Assembly (NCBI GenBank): GCA_964534765.1
Contig: CAZHRJ010000102.1
Span: 1-11,432, forward strand
Length of the DNA: 11,432 nt
Direction: 5' to 3'
Origin: CAZHRJ01 sp964534765
GTDB taxonomy: Bacteria > Lindowbacteria > 2-12-FULL-62-27
Shown one piece after another: positions 7,310 to 11,432 of this stretch. Numbering within the stretch: position 1 is the first letter of the stretch; each line of letters opens with the position of its first letter. The position numbers and the translations under genes were made by a program. A model generated the notes under the pieces. It was given only the letters and a program-made list of their open reading frames with translations. It was not told the origin of the DNA and made no database searches.

Positions 7310-8572
7310 TCAGGCTGGTTCCGGGGATGCCACATATTCAAAGCGCCGCCGAAACTCGTCCGGGTTCAGATGAGCGGCATCCGCCAATTTCTGGAGTGAT
7401 TCCGGATTTTGAATATCCTTGGTTTCCAGACGAATCATGTATTTTCGGGCGATCCGGTAATGGATGGAACGGACATTGACCATGCGAACCTCGGTTTTCC
7501 CGGTAATCGGGTTCATCATCTGCTCAAACGGAATGGGAACAATTCGATTCTGCTGGATGGAAACCAGAACATTGGTATGCCCGGTCATCAAGAGCGCCAC
7601 GGCGGAGTATCCCAAATGACGGGAATACTCGATATCAAACGCGCAGGGATTGGCGCATCGGACTTCGTATCCCACCACATGGTCAATCGTCCGGACGTCG
7701 ATCCCCATTTCCTTGAATCGCTTCTCCACCCGGTGTTTCACAATGCTTCCAAATTTGACCTCGGACAACAACATGTGCCCGAACTCATCCCTGGGAACAT
7801 CATCCAGTCCCTGCAATTCCTCCGGATCCATCAGCTCCAACAGCCCTTCCGCCAGAACCGCCACACCATAGTTTTTCCCCTCAACCAGGCGCTTGATCAT
7901 GGACGTCGCCACGATGTCGGCTAGAGTGTCCAGCCGGACCCTTCCGGTAAATTCCTCCGGAATGATGATCAGGGTCGCGCCGGACGCTTTGCCGATTCCA
8001 AGCGCCAGGTGTCCGGCCTTCCGGCCCATCGCAACAACCAGGAACCATCGACCCGTGCTTCTGGCGTCCTCCGCAAGATTTTGAACAATCGATGCGCCGA
8101 CCTGCCGGGCCGTTTCATACCCGAAAGTCGGAATGCCTTCCGGAAGGGGCAGATCATTATCAATGGTTTTGGGCACATGAACCACCCGGATCGACGACGC
8201 GCGCTGATCCTGAGCGAATTTGGACAAGCGATATGCGGTGAAGGCGGTATCATCCCCGCCGATGGAAACCAGATCCGTGATGCCCAGTCTTAAAAAGGAA
8301 TCCACGACAGCTTCGAGTTTTTTGGGGTCCTTGCTGGGATTGGTTCGCGACGTCCTGAGAATCGACCCGCCTCGATGATGGATGCGGCTCACATCGTCAA
8401 TCTTCAGCGGCGTCGTTAGCGGCCGGCCCTCCGCGAGATGTTTGTATCCGTCGAAAAAGCCTATCACGTCCCATGAATTGTTCCGGGCTTCAATGGTCAC
8501 CGAACTGATCACGCCGTTAATTCCGGGCGCGGGTCCGCCTCCGACAACGATTCCGACGATCCGGTTTGTCAT
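7310..8572 (-). CDS. pfp: Phosphofructokinase, predicted pyrophosphate-dependent (diphosphate--fructose-6-phosphate 1-phosphotransferase)
   Basis: 420 residues of the PfkA superfamily, phosphorylating fructose 6-phosphate to fructose 1,6-bisphosphate in glycolysis. The N-terminal nucleotide/PPi loop reads GGGPAPGIN (11-19). The donor-specificity motif is GGDDT (105-109): the second Asp replaces the Gly found in ATP-dependent enzymes (Gly104 of E. coli PfkA). The catalytic loop is PKTIDND (134-140), where Lys replaces the Gly of the ATP-type PGTIDND. Both changes are established markers of PPi use. MGRKAGH (182-188) is the substrate-binding motif. The enzyme is about 100 residues longer than E. 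coli PfkA, in line with PPi enzymes. A PPi-PFK is reversible, so it can also serve gluconeogenesis. The ATG lies 6 nt after the accA stop, and the gene sits between accA and murF in the same operon. Donor preference is predicted, not shown. Confidence 0.93.
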   Translation of the reverse strand: MTNRIVGIVVGGGPAPGINGVISSVTIEARNNSWDVIGFFDGYKHLAEGRPLTTPLKIDDVSRIHHRGGSILRTSRTNPSKDPKKLEAVVDSFLRLGITDLVSIGGDDTAFTAYRLSKFAQDQRASSIRVVHVPKTIDNDLPLPEGIPTFGYETARQVGASIVQNLAEDARSTGRWFLVVAMGRKAGHLALGIGKASGATLIIIPEEFTGRVRLDTLADIVATSMIKRLVEGKNYGVAVLAEGLLELMDPEELQGLDDVPRDEFGHMLLSEVKFGSIVKHRVEKRFKEMGIDVRTIDHVVGYEVRCANPCAFDIEYSRHLGYSAVALLMTGHTNVLVSIQQNRIVPIPFEQMMNPITGKTEVRMVNVRSIHYRIARKYMIRLETKDIQNPESLQKLADAAHLNPDEFRRRFEYVASPEPA

Positions 8573-8578
8573 GACCGC

Positions 8579-9529
8579 TCAACACCCAAATTTTCTGAAT
8601 CTGGCCTGCCGACGGCTGCGGCGTTCATCCGGTGGAATCCGGATCAATTCCGCGAGAGCCGACTCAACCGTTCTCTTGATCTCCTGAGAACATGCGACTA
8701 TATCCCGGTGGGCGCCGCCCAGCGGTTCCGGAACAATGCCGTCGACAATCCCAAGTTTCAACAGATCGTCCGCCGTTACTCTCAATGCCCCGGCCGCTTC
8801 CGCCGCTCGACCGGCGTCCTTCCATAGAATGGCCGAACACCCTTCAGGAGAAATAACTGAATAAATGGCATTTTCCAGCATGTACATCCGGTCCGCCACA
8901 CCCACCCCCAACGCGCCGCCACTGCCGCCTTCAGATAAAATAATCCCAATGATGGGCACCGTCAGACGGGACATTTCAAGCAGGTTGGATGCGATGGCTT
9001 CGGCCTGGCCGCGCTCCTCGGCTTCCAGGCCGGGATAAGCGCCCGGAGTATCCACCAGGACTAAAATCGGATGACCCCAGCGCTCGGCCAGTTCGAACAT
9101 CCGGAGCGCCTTCCGATATCCCTCCGGGTGGGCCATACCGAAATTGCGCCGAATATTCTCCTGGGTCCCCTTGCCCTTCGCTTGAAGCGAGGCGATAACG
9201 GTTTTCCCCGACAGACGGCCGACGCCCGTCAGGACAGCCAGATCATTCCGGAATTTCCGATCGCCGTGGAATTCGATTAAATCCTCAAAGAGATGAGGGA
9301 GTATTTGAACCGAGGTCGGACGCATCGGATGCCGGGCCATTTGAACTCTCTGCCACGGACTGAGATTCAGGTATATCTCTTTTTTCTTTTCCGTCAGACG
9401 CGATTCCAGCCGGTCCAGTTTCTCGCGGACATCGCCCGGTCGATCGCCGCCGGCCAGTTTGGCCTTGAGTTTGTCGATGTCCTCCTCCAGCGATTCGATG
9501 GGTCGCTCAAAATCGTAGTAGAACGGCAT
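8579..9529 (-). CDS. accA: Acetyl-CoA carboxylase carboxyltransferase subunit alpha
   Basis: 316 residues, the normal length for AccA. With AccD it forms the carboxyltransferase that moves CO2 from biotin-BCCP to acetyl-CoA, the first committed step of fatty acid synthesis in the cytosol. An N-terminal helical part (about 1-55, with a charged coiled region) is followed by the crotonase-like carboxyltransferase domain. Family motifs are MAHPEGYRKALR (132-143), DTPGAYPGLEAEERGQ (160-175), EGGSGGALG (200-208), the oxyanion-hole region, and SPEGCSAILW (227-236). The ATG is 4 nt after the dnaE stop with a poor ribosome site, suggesting translational coupling. The dnaE-accA order is common in bacteria. 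accD, accB and accC are not in the window. Confidence 0.97.
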   Translation of the reverse strand: MPFYYDFERPIESLEEDIDKLKAKLAGGDRPGDVREKLDRLESRLTEKKKEIYLNLSPWQRVQMARHPMRPTSVQILPHLFEDLIEFHGDRKFRNDLAVLTGVGRLSGKTVIASLQAKGKGTQENIRRNFGMAHPEGYRKALRMFELAERWGHPILVLVDTPGAYPGLEAEERGQAEAIASNLLEMSRLTVPIIGIILSEGGSGGALGVGVADRMYMLENAIYSVISPEGCSAILWKDAGRAAEAAGALRVTADDLLKLGIVDGIVPEPLGGAHRDIVACSQEIKRTVESALAELIRIPPDERRSRRQARFRKFGC

Positions 9530-9533
9530 GCCG

Positions 9534-11432
9534 TCAGGAACCCGACAATTCTCCCTGGGATTTCAGGAAAAAAACCGAATAGGGGCCCAGAAGTGATTCG
9601 AGCTGACGTCGAAGGGAGGACGCGGGACGGCAACTCCAACCGACCCGGAATTCGAAAGTGGAGCCGGATTCGGACATTTCAATACAGACAGGGCGGTCAC
9701 CCGGATATTCCCTTAACAGGTCTTTCAGTTTTTTCATGATATCCAGCCCCACGCCCTCATCCAGTTTGATCAAAATGGATTCGTATAACCGTTCCGGTTG
9801 ATCCATCCCCACCAACTGATCGGTGATGAGTGTAACAGATGTCCCCCTCTTTTCAAGACGGCCTTTCGCCAGAACGGCGGTTCCCACCGACACGAGAGAC
9901 TTGTTGGATTCATACGCGTCATGAAAAAGCACCAGGTCCAACCAGCCGGTTCCGTCCTCCATTTTGACAAACACCATCTCCCGGCCGGACCTGTCAACGT
10001 GCGGTCGAACGGACGTGATGAGCCCCGCCAGCGTCATCGCCTGGCGGGGAGATTTTTGGCCGGGTGCGGACGCGGGGCGGGCGACGGCGCACATGTCGGC
10101 GATGGAGCCGGCGCAGAATTCAGAAATGATGTTCTGAAATTCATCGAGCGGCGAAACGGTCACAAAACACCCGAATACATCATGCTCCATCAGGTGAACC
10201 GGTATCGGAGAAACTGCGGGCGTCGATTCGGGAGATGACTCGGACGAGAATCCGGGCGGCGACCCGCCGGCGGACGGTTCGTCGAATAAATCCGCCTGAA
10301 AGGCGCCCGATTTGGACGCCCCTTTGACCCGGTTTAACCAGAGGGGCAGCAACGCCAACAGTTCGGTCCGGGTGCTTCCAAATCCATCCAGCGCGCCCGA
10401 TTTGCAGAGCGCCTCCAGAATCGCGGAGTTCCGCGCCGAAGAAACCGTCATCAAGAGACCCACGACATCCGAAAAGGGCCGATGGCGCAGGACGGCATTC
10501 AACACCTCTTCCGGAATATGCCGGACCAGCCCCAGACCGATGCGGATCTGTTTGCCGCCGAGTTCCGGCAGACAGTCCGAGGAGGCGATGTTGATATCCG
10601 GCGGCAGAAGTTGGATTCCGAGTCTCCGGCATTCGGTGAAAATCTCTCCCAGTCTCTGCCGATCGTCCAGACACACATTGGCCGCCGACGCCAGAAACGC
10701 CGCTGGGAAATGACATTTGAGATAGGCCGCCCGGTAACACAACACAGCATAGGCATAGGCGTGGGCCTTGTTGAAGGCGAACGCGGCCATCCTGGAGATT
10801 TGAATAACCAGGGCTTCCGACTCCGCCGATGAACAGCCCGCGGATTTGAGCGCCTGCAGGAATTCCGCGCAACCTGATTTCATGAGATCGGGGTTCTTCT
10901 TCGAAACACCGATCCGGAACCGGTCGGCGGACTCCCGGGACAATCCCGCGGCGCGCGCGCACTCCAGAACCTGCTCCTGATAGAGGATCAATCCGAGCGT
11001 ATCCTTCAGAATCGGTTCAAAGAGCCTGCTGGGAGGCGCCGAAGACGATCGACCCGACTTGCGATCCAGATAGGACTCGGGCAATCCCGCCTCCAGGGGA
11101 CCCGGCCGGTAGAGCGCCAGCGCGGCCGCCAGGCCGTGGATGGACTCCGGTTGCAGGTCCCTGAGCAATTGCCGCATGCCATCGCTTTCGAGCTGAAACA
11201 GACCCATCGTCTCACCCCGGGAAAGAAGCGCGAAGGTCTGGTGATCGTCCAGAGGCAGGGATGACAGACTCAGATCCGAGACGCCGCTGAGTTTGAGCCA
11301 TCGAACGGTTTCCGACAGGACGGCGAGGATTTTAAGCGGGAGGAGGTCCAGTTTCGGAATTCCCAAGTCCTCCAAATCCGCGCCGTCGAACTGCAGACAG
11401 GATTGACCGTACGATGCGAAGACAGGGAGATA
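9534..11432 (-). CDS. dnaE: DNA polymerase III alpha subunit, C-terminal half (5' partial)
   Basis: The minus-strand frame is open to the right edge, so the apparent start at 11375 (a TTG) is internal; 632 C-terminal residues are visible. The PHP domain and most of the palm lie outside. LGIPKLDLLPLKIL (Asp29 visible) corresponds to the third catalytic Asp of the palm (Asp555 in E. coli). Then follow FQLESDGM, YRPGPLEAG and YQEQV (150-154) of the fingers, and FAFNKAHAYAYA near 218-229. A helix-hairpin-helix-like region lies near 320-358 and the internal clamp-binding motif QADLF at 379-383 (bases 10284-10298). A Ser/Pro/Gly-rich linker (about 387-411) leads to an OB fold (about 466-543) and a C-terminal domain. 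It is the replicative polymerase acting with the sliding clamp. Length from the catalytic Asp to the end is close to E. coli DnaE1. Several normally strict motifs are altered (RIGVSKK where RRAMGKK is usual). accA follows after 4 nt. Confidence 0.95.
   Translation of the reverse strand, partial: YLPVFASYGQSCLQFDGADLEDLGIPKLDLLPLKILAVLSETVRWLKLSGVSDLSLSSLPLDDHQTFALLSRGETMGLFQLESDGMRQLLRDLQPESIHGLAAALALYRPGPLEAGLPESYLDRKSGRSSSAPPSRLFEPILKDTLGLILYQEQVLECARAAGLSRESADRFRIGVSKKNPDLMKSGCAEFLQALKSAGCSSAESEALVIQISRMAAFAFNKAHAYAYAVLCYRAAYLKCHFPAAFLASAANVCLDDRQRLGEIFTECRRLGIQLLPPDINIASSDCLPELGGKQIRIGLGLVRHIPEEVLNAVLRHRPFSDVVGLLMTVSSARNSAILEALCKSGALDGFGSTRTELLALLPLWLNRVKGASKSGAFQADLFDEPSAGGSPPGFSSESSPESTPAVSPIPVHLMEHDVFGCFVTVSPLDEFQNIISEFCAGSIADMCAVARPASAPGQKSPRQAMTLAGLITSVRPHVDRSGREMVFVKMEDGTGWLDLVLFHDAYESNKSLVSVGTAVLAKGRLEKRGTSVTLITDQLVGMDQPERLYESILIKLDEGVGLDIMKKLKDLLREYPGDRPVCIEMSESGSTFEFRVGWSCRPASSLRRQLESLLGPYSVFFLKSQGELSGS
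10284..10298 (-). other. Sliding-clamp-binding motif QADLF within DnaE
   Basis: The pentapeptide QADLF lies just after the helix-hairpin-helix region and before the OB fold, the same place as QADMF (920-924) in E. coli DnaE. It fits the beta-clamp consensus QL(S/D)LF. This supports a replicative rather than purely translesion role. Confidence 0.8.

Noticed and set aside
10180..10962. 260-codon minus-strand frame inside dnaE
   Set aside because: It is the out-of-frame reading of dnaE, Arg/Gly-rich, with no recognisable domain; the dnaE frame has clear motifs.

Overview
The window is a piece of a bacterial chromosome, most likely a scaffold from a draft or metagenome assembly, because a run of 10 N lies inside a gene. 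Lipopolysaccharide/glycan-type membrane enzymes, a type IV pilin-like protein and peptidoglycan synthesis point to a diderm (Gram-negative) bacterium with moderately high GC. The phylum cannot be fixed from the sequence alone. The divergent DnaE, the PPi-type phosphofructokinase and the pilin set would fit several less-studied phyla (for example Elusimicrobiota, Omnitrophota or Nitrospirota); this is only an impression.

Layout. From the right edge, seven genes run leftwards on the minus strand: dnaE (partial, 3' part only) - accA - pfp - murF - pilin - Wzy/O-antigen-ligase-superfamily membrane protein - sensor histidine kinase. The last meets, tail to tail with 10 nt between stops, a plus-strand gene running in from the left edge. 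That gene is a large protein whose start lies outside the window and which carries the end of a cyclic-nucleotide-binding domain. dnaE, accA, pfp and murF are separated by only 4, 6 and 25 nt and look like one housekeeping operon (replication, fatty acid synthesis, glycolysis, cell wall). A 148-nt AT-rich spacer follows, and then a second unit starts with the pilin behind a strong ribosome binding site. A weak terminator-like hairpin sits at the pilin stop. The membrane protein and the kinase come next, 12 nt apart.

The most interesting part is the left half. A pilin followed directly by a Wzy_C-type membrane protein is the same arrangement as pilin plus dedicated pilin O-glycosyltransferase (TfpO/PglL type) in some proteobacteria. 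Here it is followed by an orphan histidine kinase almost without a periplasmic domain. The facing gene is a cyclic-nucleotide-binding protein with about 700 residues of unrecognised sequence, possibly including a second, degenerate cNMP-like fold. Several apparent start codons are misleading (122, 7189 and 11375): all three lie inside longer genes.

All intergenic gaps are under 150 nt. No RNA genes, CRISPR arrays, insertion sequences or phage genes were seen.
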